From contig NZCK01000008.1 of NCBI GenBank assembly GCA_002688265.1, positions 1 through 33,048 of the forward strand: 33,048 nucleotides of DNA. Direction: 5' to 3'. The stretch comes from an archaeon (lineage in GTDB: Archaea; Nanobdellota; Nanobdellia; Woesearchaeales; GW2011-AR9). Below, piece by piece: positions 16,870 to 25,864 of the stretch. The position numbers and the translations under genes were made by a program. Position 1 is the first letter of the stretch; each line of letters opens with the position of its first letter. The notes beneath the pieces were generated by a model. It saw nothing but the letters and a program-made list of their open reading frames with translations. It ran no database searches and was not told the DNA's origin.

Positions 16870-17031
16870 GATTATTTTTTGAATCGTATGGGCACAGATC
16901 AGGCCGGGCCTTTTCATTTCACTTCGCCTTGATTTTGTTCGCTTTGCTCCAAAATACTCGTGAAAATTGGATAGTTTTTCTTGTTGTTCCGGCAAGTGGA
17001 TCTTTGCGCCCACGATTCTTTATTTGTAATC
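16870..17031. repeat. Long imperfect palindrome (about 160 bp), 3' of gltX
   Basis: GAATCGTATGGGCACAGATC (16881-16900) versus the reverse complement of GGATCTTTGCGCCCACGATTC (16998-17018); inner TTTCAC...GTGAAA and GATTTTG...CAAAATAC. Confidence 0.75.
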
Positions 17032-17036
17032 TTAAC

Positions 17037-18755
17037 CTACTTATGCAAATACCAAAGCACAACTTTTCCTTTCTCAATACTGTCAATCCTGGCAAAATAC
17101 TGCCTTTCTAACTGAACAATATCTCCTACTTTCTGCTTTGTAATTGATTTCTCTACCTTACCATTTACCTTATTGCCATCTAATAACATGACTTCAGCAC
17201 CAATTAATTGCTTTGCATCATTTGGCAGAAAATGTAAGATTTTTCCTTTATGCTTGGAATCTTTAAACTCCAAATAATCAAATGAGTGGAAACTAAACCC
17301 ACTCGCTTCCTTTATGAAATTACAAGCATCAATTAGCCGATGAACCTTGCCTTCTTCAAGTTCCGCTTGATCTTTCTTCGTTATCAAAACTTTGTCGTTA
17401 ACTTTTAGCTCCCTTTGTCCCCTCTTAGTATCATCAGGATGCAAATTCAATTTTACTTTTGTATTAGTTAAACCTTCAATAATTATCTCAACCGGATCTT
17501 CAACAAAGAAATACCTATTTGCAATTGGCTCCACTATCTCTTTATTGAAAGAATTAATATTCTTCCAAAACTCTTCTTGACTTACAGTTTTATCATTCAT
17601 AGATAAACCAATCTCAACTGCAAACTTGGCAAAAGCATCCACTTGATAACCACGCCTCCTTAAAGCTTTTAGCGTCGCTAACTTAATATCGTCCCACCCA
17701 GTATACTCACCTTGCTCAATTGCAATTCTTGTCTTACTAGTAGAAAGTTTCATTCCCTCAAAATTTATCCTTCCCCAATGCCTATACACAGGAGCTTCCC
17801 ACCCTAACTGTTTCATTATTAAGGATTCTTTCACACCATTGTCATAATGGTCTTTACCATTTAATACATGAGTTATTCCAAGTTCGTGGTCATCAATTGC
17901 TACACTCAAAACCATTAAAGGCCAAACACGATTGTCAGATTTAGTTTTAGGATGACTGTGCTCAGCAATTCTGGCAAGTGAGAAATCACGCATTGCAGGA
18001 TTCTTATGATTAATATTAGTCTTCATTCTCAAAACAACTTCGCCTTCTGCATAACCTCCTTCATTTGTGGGTTGATACATCTTATTCAAACGAATTAATT
18101 GATCTGCTTTTGAGAGATCGCGACAAGGACAAGCCGCTTTCTTACTTTTCATCTCCCGCCAAATATCAGGATCACAATCGCAAACATAAGCGTCACCTTG
18201 CCCAGTTAATTGCTTAATATATTTGTTATAAATTTCAATTCTATCACTTTGGATTACAACCCTATCAACCTTGCCATGTGTTAACCAATTAGCATCATCT
18301 TCAATCATCTGATAAGCTGGTTCATAAATGTTGGCAGGATTGGTGTCTTCAATCCTAAGAATAAATTTCCCGTCATACATCTTAGCATAAGTTGAATTAA
18401 GCAAGGCACCATACGCATGACCAACATGCATTGGACCTGAAGGAGATGGAGCAATCCTCACTACAACTTTTCCCTTTTTAGCGTTTGGAAGCTCTTTAAG
18501 TGGACCTTTAATTACTTCTTTTGGTTTTTCTTTTGCTAATTCTGGTGCGATTTTTATTAGCTCTTTTTTCAAATCTGCCTTAGATTTATCTTGATAATCC
18601 TTAATAATAGTATTAATTGTTTCAAGTACTTGAGGCACTTGTTTCTTTAAATCAGGATTAGATCTTAACACTAAACCCAAAACTGCCTTAGGATTAGCTG
18701 AACCATCGTGCTCTAACATATTTTTGAGTACAAATGGTAGAATTTTGTCTTTCAT
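17037..18755 (-). CDS. gltX: Glutamyl-tRNA synthetase, archaeal type
   Basis: VVVRIAPSPSGPMHVGHAYGALLN (HVGH), FILRIEDTNP, GRINFEGMKLSTSKTR, THVLNGKDHYDN. Confidence 0.95.
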   Translation of the reverse strand: MKDKILPFVLKNMLEHDGSANPKAVLGLVLRSNPDLKKQVPQVLETINTIIKDYQDKSKADLKKELIKIAPELAKEKPKEVIKGPLKELPNAKKGKVVVRIAPSPSGPMHVGHAYGALLNSTYAKMYDGKFILRIEDTNPANIYEPAYQMIEDDANWLTHGKVDRVVIQSDRIEIYNKYIKQLTGQGDAYVCDCDPDIWREMKSKKAACPCRDLSKADQLIRLNKMYQPTNEGGYAEGEVVLRMKTNINHKNPAMRDFSLARIAEHSHPKTKSDNRVWPLMVLSVAIDDHELGITHVLNGKDHYDNGVKESLIMKQLGWEAPVYRHWGRINFEGMKLSTSKTRIAIEQGEYTGWDDIKLATLKALRRRGYQVDAFAKFAVEIGLSMNDKTVSQEEFWKNINSFNKEIVEPIANRYFFVEDPVEIIIEGLTNTKVKLNLHPDDTKRGQRELKVNDKVLITKKDQAELEEGKVHRLIDACNFIKEASGFSFHSFDYLEFKDSKHKGKILHFLPNDAKQLIGAEVMLLDGNKVNGKVEKSITKQKVGDIVQLERQYFARIDSIEKGKVVLWYLHK

Positions 18756-18841
18756 ATGTGAATAGAGGTATAAGTAATTCTTAAATCTTTTTGTCTTGAA
18801 AACAAAGAATTATTTTGTTATTTTATGTTTTCTAAGCATTT

Positions 18842-19525
18842 TTAGAACTGAATTTGAGTAAGTGCAAAGACTAAAATTAAAAAACTGAGCAACAAAGAAG
18901 TTATTGAAAGAAGTACAGCAGAATGCTTCTTAATATCATACTCACCTATAACTCCATACATCATAGCCCACAAAGTGTGAACCCAAGAAGCAATAGTTAA
19001 AGGTATTGCTAATATCAAATAAAGAATAGCCATAGCTGAAGCTGTTGCTAAGGATCCTGAAAAAACTGCCAAAAGCATTTCATTAATAGATTGGCCCGTT
19101 AATATTTCTGCTGCTAAAACAAACACTGTTCCTACAACTGTATAAATTAGACTTATTGTTTGAGCATAAGCTACAATTTTAAAGTTTGAAACAAATTTAT
19201 TGTACTTTGTTTTAAATAAAAACAGAATTGCAAACATAATCAGAGTGGCTAAAACTGCTTGCACCACAGCATACATTGGAAGGTATAATAATGTGAGAAA
19301 CTGAGCCGCCCAAGTAACGGTGGAAAAAGAACCAATACCTTGTAACATCAAAGGAATGGTTATAATAATATTAATGATTGTAGTAAAAATAGTTAGAATT
19401 ACTAAAAAGAATATTGCCGGATGAAATGAATGTTCCTTTCTTGCTACTGCGAAAAAATTCTTAGGGTCCAACAAAAGCTGTTTGTATTTATTGTATAAAA
19501 CTTGATGAACTGCTTTTGAAGTCAT
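18842..19525 (-). CDS. Yip1-like multi-TM membrane protein
   Basis: Five or so hydrophobic segments; LLLDPKNFFAVARKEHSFHPAIFFLVILTIFTTII resembles Yip1-domain proteins. Confidence 0.6.
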   Translation of the reverse strand: MTSKAVHQVLYNKYKQLLLDPKNFFAVARKEHSFHPAIFFLVILTIFTTIINIIITIPLMLQGIGSFSTVTWAAQFLTLLYLPMYAVVQAVLATLIMFAILFLFKTKYNKFVSNFKIVAYAQTISLIYTVVGTVFVLAAEILTGQSINEMLLAVFSGSLATASAMAILYLILAIPLTIASWVHTLWAMMYGVIGEYDIKKHSAVLLSITSLLLSFLILVFALTQIQF

Positions 19526-19623
19526 TAATACGAAGTTTAGAAAAAGAAGTATATAAGTTTATTGTTTGGAATCAAACTTGCCATGATTAAAATTGAAAAA
19601 AAGAAAAAAAGAAAAAAATCAAC

Positions 19624-20310
19624 TTAACAAGCTACATCAGACTGTTGTGAAGTGAAAGTTATTGTTGCAGATTTCTGACCTTGGGCGTCTGCGGGAATTC
19701 CTACTTTCAATGCAATTACTACTTCATCTTCAGTAGATGCAGTTTTCAAACAGCCACATAATTTATAATCTGTGTCTTTTAAATTAAAACTATTCTCTCC
19801 AAACAATAAACCAGTTGCGCAAGAACCAGCTTCATTGTTAGCTGCCACATAATTATACATTAAAGCGTTAGCTTCTCCACCACTTTCATAACCTACTCCA
19901 CATCCACCAGCATCACTTTGACAAATGAAACTGTCAGTTGTATGGTTGCCATTTTGTTTATTAGATTTAATTGTTATATTTACACCCACATTTCCATCAT
20001 TCCTTACAGTAATGTTATCAGCGTTACCAGTTAGATTAGCCCAAGTTCCATCAGCAGTATCTCCTGCACTACTTACCGAAGCAAATCCTGCACTTGGATC
20101 TACTTTTCCATTACCAAAATCTATTGCTGAATCTGGCAAAGTTATGGTGATATCTGATGTGATGTTCAAGTCTCCAGTTCCACCTGCAGCACCAGTTAAA
20201 CCATTTGCACTGTTAACTCCACCTAATCTATCTACTGTAATTACAGTTCCGACAACTGAAACTACTAATGCTACAAGTAGCATTCCTGTTAAAACTTTAT
20301 GTTCTTCCAT
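19624..20310 (-). CDS. Secreted/pilin-like Cys-containing protein, paralog B (228 aa)
   Basis: MEEHKVLTGMLLVALVVSVVGTVITVDRLGGV...DLNITSDITITLPDSAIDFGNGKVDPSA...CGCLK...VGIPADAQGQKSATITFTSQ; paralog of 2543..3229. Confidence 0.8.
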   Translation of the reverse strand: MEEHKVLTGMLLVALVVSVVGTVITVDRLGGVNSANGLTGAAGGTGDLNITSDITITLPDSAIDFGNGKVDPSAGFASVSSAGDTADGTWANLTGNADNITVRNDGNVGVNITIKSNKQNGNHTTDSFICQSDAGGCGVGYESGGEANALMYNYVAANNEAGSCATGLLFGENSFNLKDTDYKLCGCLKTASTEDEVVIALKVGIPADAQGQKSATITFTSQQSDVAC

Positions 20311-20348
20311 TGTTTATACCTCTTTTTATAAATTATTTATTTATATTG

Positions 20349-21158
20349 TTACTGTTCATGCTTTCTAATCAACTTTTTCATTTGGTTTACAAACTCACCT
20401 GCTTCTTTATAGAGAATATCATACTCTTTCCCAGACATTATCTCAATCTTACGATGAGTAATATCTTTATTGAGCAAATAAAATTTTTGCATCAAACGCA
20501 CATATTTTGGATCCAATTCCCTACTTTTAACAAATACCTTATTCAACATAGCAGCTACATGATCTGGACTTGGAGGAATAGTGTCTTTTGCCATCAATGC
20601 TGCATGAGCACTATCAATAACCGCCCAATACAAATCTAAACTTGCCTGCATCACATGCCACTTTGAATTTACTAAAGTCTTTGGTGCTCTGGCAAAATAA
20701 CGCCACACAGATTCTGGAGTCGGCCTTACTCTTCCTTGTCGCAGAAGTTGCTGCAACGGTTTGAAAGCACCAGTATCATGAATTCCAACCCCGTCCCTTA
20801 AGATATTCGTAACTATAGGATCGCCAGCCCTGGCATACTCCCAAAAGCTGCTTAATGTCATACTAGTAACATGTAATTTATTAGAAGTATTGATAATTGT
20901 TCGCTCAATAATAAGCCGATAAGTCTCTAGAAAACTCTGTGAGAGCTTAAAATCTAAATCGTTTCCAATAATAAGCACATCAATATCAGAATCTTTATTT
21001 GTTTGCCTTCTAGCTGAACTACCAAAGACAACTACTGCTGATAAAAAATCATCTAATTCTTTCTTTAACTTTTCTGAAAAAACTCTAGCTGTCCGCAAAT
21101 CATTGGTTGGATATCTTTGAATGTTATCATCATCTTTAGCTTGAATTCTAAATTGCAT
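20349..21158 (-). CDS. Nucleotidyltransferase (MNT) fused to HEPN-like domain
   Basis: AVVVFGSSARRQTNKDSDIDVLIIG fits GSx10DxD; C-terminal helical LDLYWAVIDSAHAALMAKDTIPPSPDHVAAML is HEPN-like. Confidence 0.8.
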   Translation of the reverse strand: MQFRIQAKDDDNIQRYPTNDLRTARVFSEKLKKELDDFLSAVVVFGSSARRQTNKDSDIDVLIIGNDLDFKLSQSFLETYRLIIERTIINTSNKLHVTSMTLSSFWEYARAGDPIVTNILRDGVGIHDTGAFKPLQQLLRQGRVRPTPESVWRYFARAPKTLVNSKWHVMQASLDLYWAVIDSAHAALMAKDTIPPSPDHVAAMLNKVFVKSRELDPKYVRLMQKFYLLNKDITHRKIEIMSGKEYDILYKEAGEFVNQMKKLIRKHEQ

Positions 21159-21256
21159 AGATTAAAGCTCTTTTTTCAAGTTTATTAATCTTTTTCTTGA
21201 TTGCTATGGTTCTTCTTAGGAAAAGCTTTAAATTGTAGGGCCCAATAATTGATTCT

Positions 21257-21508
21257 ATGGCAGCAAAAAAACTAAATGAGACTCAAAAATCAGAAAAACT
21301 TGGATTCCATAAAGGAAGTTTAGCAACTCTTACCAAAGAACGTGAAGAACTGGCTCGAATGCTATCAATTGTGGAACAACTAATGCATATGCATATTAAA
21401 GAACTAAAAGACTTAGGTGTTGATCTTGCCGCAGAAGCAAAAAAAACTAATAAAGGTGCGCCTGCAAAGAAACTTAAAGGTAAGAAAGACTTAGGTGAAA
21501 TATTGTAG
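21257..21508 (+). CDS. Small basic hypothetical protein
   Basis: 83-aa ORF, helical, Lys-rich tail; flanked by AT-rich upstream region and T-rich downstream tract. Confidence 0.6.
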   Translation: MAAKKLNETQKSEKLGFHKGSLATLTKEREELARMLSIVEQLMHMHIKELKDLGVDLAAEAKKTNKGAPAKKLKGKKDLGEIL

Positions 21509-21621
21509 ATATTCTTCTTTTTTATTATTATTATTTCTTTTAATTTTTTGTTTGTTTTGTATTCATTGAATGTTTTTGGTTTCGAAATATATTTATAATA
21601 TTTTTGATTATTCTAATTAAT

Positions 21622-21969
21622 ATGAGTCTTGTAAATGAAACAGTACAGGTACAGTTAATTAGGGCTGCTTGTGATAATCTTCATGGAATTTTTTTAGGAG
21701 TGAATCTTCCAGAAGACGACAAAGATGAACTTGGAAAATTGATAGATAGTATCTCTGAAAATTCCAAAAATATTCTTAAGTATTATCATGACATAGAATA
21801 TGTTGTTGGCCGTGATGAAGCGATAATTAAAGGTTGTAAAGCAATTAAAGGAATTGCGATGAAACTAAAAGAAAGAAAGCAAATAGTATTAGTCCATAAA
21901 CAACTAAAAAGTATTAGGACAAATTTAAACAGATTAGTTGCATCCATTCAAGTAGAACTGGCTGCTTGA
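21622..21969 (+). CDS. Hypothetical helical protein
   Basis: ORF 21604..21969; internal ATG (MSLVNETVQVQL) at 21622 is the likely start. Confidence 0.55.
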   Translation: MSLVNETVQVQLIRAACDNLHGIFLGVNLPEDDKDELGKLIDSISENSKNILKYYHDIEYVVGRDEAIIKGCKAIKGIAMKLKERKQIVLVHKQLKSIRTNLNRLVASIQVELAA

Positions 21970-22039
21970 TTCAGTTCAAAATTATATAGAAAAAAATTAG
22001 AAATAAAAAAGATAAAATAAGAAAAAGGAATAAAAAAAA

Positions 22040-24619
22040 TTAATTCTTAGTAAACAACATAGCTAATCCAAAGATTAGTAATGCTAATGCTACAACAATT
22101 CCAGCGCCTAACCAAAGAAGAGGTCTTAAATCATCAAAGGTGCTTGTGCTTTCTACAGTAGCTGTTGAATCATTAGTATCTTCTCCATCAAGGATGGTTG
22201 TGTCTACATCAACATCGCTGTCATCACCATCGTCGCTACTAGTTGAACTTGAACTAGAACTGGATGAAGAGTCTGAGTCTCCACTATATTCAGCTGCTGA
22301 TTCGCCATCAGTATCGTTGTCATCGTTGATTCCAAGAATGTCTTCGATTTCATCAATCAAATCCTGAACATCTTCTTCAAGGTCATCAAGATCTTCTTCT
22401 AAGTCATCTTCTTCTGAACCTGAAATGTCATCGTCATCTTCTGCGTCATTAACGTCTTCACGTAAATCATCGATGTCATCCATCAAATCATCAAGCTCAT
22501 CAAGTACGTCTTCCAAATCTTCTGTTGCGTCCTCAATATCATCTGCATCGTCATCATCAACAGCATCATCATAGTTATCTTCAAGATCGTCATCAATGTA
22601 ATTTGTTTCAATTTCATCAAACAAATCTTCAAGATCAACTACTGCTTGTTCCCATTCGGAAAGTGCTTCAGTAACAGTGATGGTAAATGAAACGCTTGCT
22701 GCATTACCATTTGCATCAGTTGCAGTTACAGTAACACTATGGTCTCCTTCTTCACTAGTTGTTGGAGTCCAAGTAATTGTTAAAGTATCTGAACCAGAGT
22801 CGCCAGCTGTTTCACTTGTATCAGCATCAGCATCAAGACCAGAAGTTGAAAAAGTAATTTCATCTCCTTCAGCGTCAGTTGCATCAATAGTAAAAGATAA
22901 TTCTTCTCCTGAAACAACTGTTTGATCACTAACTGAACTAATAGATGGTGCGCCAACAACTGCTTCTACAGTGATTGTAAAAGATTCTGTGGTTGATTCT
23001 CCATCAACATCAGTTGCAGTAATTGTAACAGTAGATGTTCCTACATCAGCATCAGTTGGAGTCCAACTAAGATCTGCTGTTCCGTCACCATTATCAACAA
23101 AACTAGCGTCAGCAGCTAAGCCACTTGCTTCTAAAGTAATTACACTTGCATCAGTTGCAGTAATATCTAAATCTAAAGTTGATCCCACTGTTAATGTTTG
23201 ATCAGCAATTGCATCAATTACTGGTGCACTTTCAGTAGTTACAGTTACTTCAAAAGTAATCACTTCACTCATTCCACCCATATCATCATTGGCAGAAATA
23301 GTTACAGTAAAAGTACGGTCTACTTCAGATTCATCAGGAGTCCAAGTAAATAAACCACTATCATCTACTTCTGGATCATTAATAGGGGTTTCCTGTGCTT
23401 CAGGATTACCAGCAATTGGTCCATCCATTTGAATAATAAAAACTAAATCGTCTCCATCATCATCTTCTGCTTCTAATTGATAACTTAGAGTTTCAGCAAC
23501 TAAAGTTTCTGTATTAAAAGAAACGGTTTGATCTGGAACTGAAGCTAAAGTTGGTTCATCGTTTTGATCTAAAACTTCAAAAGTTAAGTCAATTGAATCT
23601 TCAGCTCCAAAAGAATCTGTTACAGTAATAGTTACATAATGAAATCCTACATCATCATTAGTTGGAGTCCACTCCATAAAAACTGAAGCCATTGAAGTTG
23701 GTTCATCAATTGATTCTCCTTCGTAAAAAATACTAGAATCATCTAAATCTAAACTAGAACTTGTTGAAGTATAGCTGGTTTCTTCTGCATTAAAAACTAG
23801 AGTTTCATATGCATCACGATCTTCAACTAACCAAGCAAATAACCAAGGAGTATCTTCAAATATTTGTATTTCAGTAAGTGAAGGAATAAACCCAGGTGTA
23901 CTATTATTGATTAACTCTGCCATCTCATCTATTGTATTAAGCAAATCATTAATATCACTAAAGATTGTATCAATTCTACTTTCTAAATCAGCAGTTGTAT
24001 CATCATCAAGTTCACCAATATCATTAGCTTCATCAATAACTTCTAACATAACACCTGCTTCAACTTGAACATTTGAAAGGTCTTCTTCAATACTAATTAT
24101 TTCTCCAAAAACATCCCATAAATCATCTTCATCATCTTCAGCAATTGCATCATTATAAAGTACGATTTGTGCGTCTAATTCAGCTGTTAAGTCAACAAGA
24201 TCAGATTCCATCTCTTCAACATCAACAACATATTGTGACACAACAGTAATTGTAAATGTTTCACTGCTCTCCTCACCATTATCATCGGTTGCAGTATAAG
24301 TAAAAGTATGATCTCCCACATCAGCATAATTAGGAGCCCATTGAAGACTAGAACCAGATCCGTCTACAATTATATATACGAAAAAATGATTTGCTTCAAC
24401 ATAACTTGATTCTTCACTAGTGTAAGAATCTTCTACTAAAGTCATTGTGTAAGAATCGCCATCTGCATCAGATGGTTCAATATACAGAGAATTTAACTCT
24501 GCCTCACTAAAAGTTTGATCACCAATTGCATCAAATACTGGTGCGTCAGCCAAAGCCACGCCTACAGCAGAAAATGCTAATAAGATAATCAACATAATTG
24601 AAATTAATTGTTTCATCAT
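22040..24619 (-). CDS. Surface protein with Ig/cadherin-like repeats, highly acidic helical segment, Ser linker and C-terminal TM anchor
   Basis: Signal peptide MMKQLISIMLIILLAFSAVGVALA; repeated DxDGDxxxF...WTPTxxDVGxxxVTITATD; C-terminal LLWLGAGIVVALALLIFGLAMLFTKN. Confidence 0.85.
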   Translation of the reverse strand: MMKQLISIMLIILLAFSAVGVALADAPVFDAIGDQTFSEAELNSLYIEPSDADGDSYTMTLVEDSYTSEESSYVEANHFFVYIIVDGSGSSLQWAPNYADVGDHTFTYTATDDNGEESSETFTITVVSQYVVDVEEMESDLVDLTAELDAQIVLYNDAIAEDDEDDLWDVFGEIISIEEDLSNVQVEAGVMLEVIDEANDIGELDDDTTADLESRIDTIFSDINDLLNTIDEMAELINNSTPGFIPSLTEIQIFEDTPWLFAWLVEDRDAYETLVFNAEETSYTSTSSSLDLDDSSIFYEGESIDEPTSMASVFMEWTPTNDDVGFHYVTITVTDSFGAEDSIDLTFEVLDQNDEPTLASVPDQTVSFNTETLVAETLSYQLEAEDDDGDDLVFIIQMDGPIAGNPEAQETPINDPEVDDSGLFTWTPDESEVDRTFTVTISANDDMGGMSEVITFEVTVTTESAPVIDAIADQTLTVGSTLDLDITATDASVITLEASGLAADASFVDNGDGTADLSWTPTDADVGTSTVTITATDVDGESTTESFTITVEAVVGAPSISSVSDQTVVSGEELSFTIDATDAEGDEITFSTSGLDADADTSETAGDSGSDTLTITWTPTTSEEGDHSVTVTATDANGNAASVSFTITVTEALSEWEQAVVDLEDLFDEIETNYIDDDLEDNYDDAVDDDDADDIEDATEDLEDVLDELDDLMDDIDDLREDVNDAEDDDDISGSEEDDLEEDLDDLEEDVQDLIDEIEDILGINDDNDTDGESAAEYSGDSDSSSSSSSSSTSSDDGDDSDVDVDTTILDGEDTNDSTATVESTSTFDDLRPLLWLGAGIVVALALLIFGLAMLFTKN

Positions 24620-24660
24620 TGTTGTGTCACCCTCGAAAGTGTAGTTTTTTTGAATAGTAT

Positions 24661-24705
24661 AACAAAGTCAAGGACCTACCGGAATTCGATAGAATTGACT
24701 TTGTT
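24661..24705 (-). promoter_or_regulatory. Stem-loop in the 5' leader of the 859-aa surface protein gene
   Basis: AACAAAGTCAA-TT-CTATCG-AATTC-CGGTAG-GTCC-TTGACTTTGTT on the minus strand: 11-bp plus 6-bp stems. Confidence 0.75.
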
Positions 24706-24725
24706 GCTACTTCAGAATAGTTCTC

Positions 24726-24734
24726 ATTTATAAA
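24726..24734 (-). promoter_or_regulatory. TATA box for the 859-aa surface protein gene
   Basis: Minus-strand ccacaaggTTTATAAATgag; places a transcription start at about the outer edge of the stem-loop. Confidence 0.55.
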
Positions 24735-24819
24735 CCTTGTGGTGATTATGTCACTTTTTAGTGGCGACGGATTGAGGCAAGTAGATTTTTGTGAAAAATG
24801 GAAATTTTCTGTCTAGAAA

Positions 24820-25302
24820 TTAAATTATTGTGGTTCCCCTAAAGGTCTTTGGGATATAATTAAGGATCTTTCCATCCTTGGCTTGGGCAAAACATAAAGT
24901 TTTCCCTTGAAATGTTAGAATTAAGCCAGAAGAATCTGGAAGATTTGGTATTTGAAGTTCTTCACCTTGAAAAATAGTTTGTGCTTGTTCTTTAGTCAAT
25001 TCAAGGGTGTTTTTTGGCTTTATTCCTTGTTTTTTGGCTTCAGAAACTAAAAATTGGATTCCTTGCATACTTGGCCTAAAAAACCCATTTTTGTATTCAG
25101 CTAAGTATAATCCCATTCGATCCGTTCTTAAAAATTCAAAGTTGATTTTTTCTATATTTTGGTCGTTTTTGAGAAGAAAAACCCTGTCTTTGCTATTTCT
25201 ATATACCAAATAATCATCTTTTAAAGTAATCCCAAACTGGTTTTTTAATGATTGGAGTAATTCTTTAACTTGCTTTCTGGATAATGATTTTGCAGTAGTC
25301 AT
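24820..25302 (-). CDS. Possible PUA-domain RNA-binding protein
   Basis: YLAEYKNGFFRPSMQGIQFL...ELTKEQAQTIFQGEELQIPN...GLILTFQGKTLCFAQAKDGKILNYIPKTFRG resembles PUA architecture. Confidence 0.55.
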   Translation of the reverse strand: MTTAKSLSRKQVKELLQSLKNQFGITLKDDYLVYRNSKDRVFLLKNDQNIEKINFEFLRTDRMGLYLAEYKNGFFRPSMQGIQFLVSEAKKQGIKPKNTLELTKEQAQTIFQGEELQIPNLPDSSGLILTFQGKTLCFAQAKDGKILNYIPKTFRGTTII

Positions 25303-25412
25303 TGTATAATTTGATTTTTAGAAGCTGATTTAAAAAACCTCTCTCTAGTATAATAGAAATAAGTATTAAAAAAAATAAAAATTTAACTTAATTTAATTAA
25401 TCCGTAGTATTA

Positions 25413-25655
25413 CTATCCGTACCTAAAATAATGGTATAGACCATATACTGCTAGTACAGCTCCTACTAAAGCACTCCATGAAACCCATGCACGCCATCCA
25501 TTAAGTAAAATTATTGCACCTACAAAGAAGAGCCCTAATCCTACCCATTTTTCATTAGCATCACATACTGGAGCTGCCATTGCTGGGGCTGGAGCCGCTC
25601 GCGCAACTCTTTTTCTTGCTACACGCCTTCGTGTTGCCTTTTTCCTTGCTGCCAT
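25413..25655 (-). CDS. Small membrane protein with histone-H1-like basic N-terminal tail
   Basis: MAARKKATRRRVARKRVARAAPAPAMAAP followed by two hydrophobic segments. Confidence 0.7.
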   Translation of the reverse strand: MAARKKATRRRVARKRVARAAPAPAMAAPVCDANEKWVGLGLFFVGAIILLNGWRAWVSWSALVGAVLAVYGLYHYFRYG

Positions 25656-25721
25656 TTAAACATCACCTCTTTAACTATTATTGGAAACATTTTTTTGCTA
25701 TTTAAATGTTTGTATTTATAT

Positions 25722-25805
25722 ATTGGGGCCCCTGGCTTAGAAACCCTTGCTTAGAAACCTTTGTTTTGGACCCCTTTATTGGAAGCTCTTTCTTGGAAAT
25801 TAGGT
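25722..25805. repeat. Degenerate tandem array, period 14 bp, six units
   Basis: Minus strand: tttccaagaaagag|cttccaataaaggg|gtccaaaacaaagg|tttctaagcaaggg|tttctaagccaggg|gccccaatatataa. Confidence 0.65.
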
Positions 25806-25864
25806 GTTAGAATATGTATTTTTGTGTGGAAATGTAGTGTATTTAGTCTGTTGTGGTTGATTCT

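Noticed and set aside
22140-23201. Antisense Ser/Val-rich ORFs within the 859-aa gene
   Set aside because: Low-complexity reverse frames of Asp/Ser/Thr-rich repeats; no start signals.
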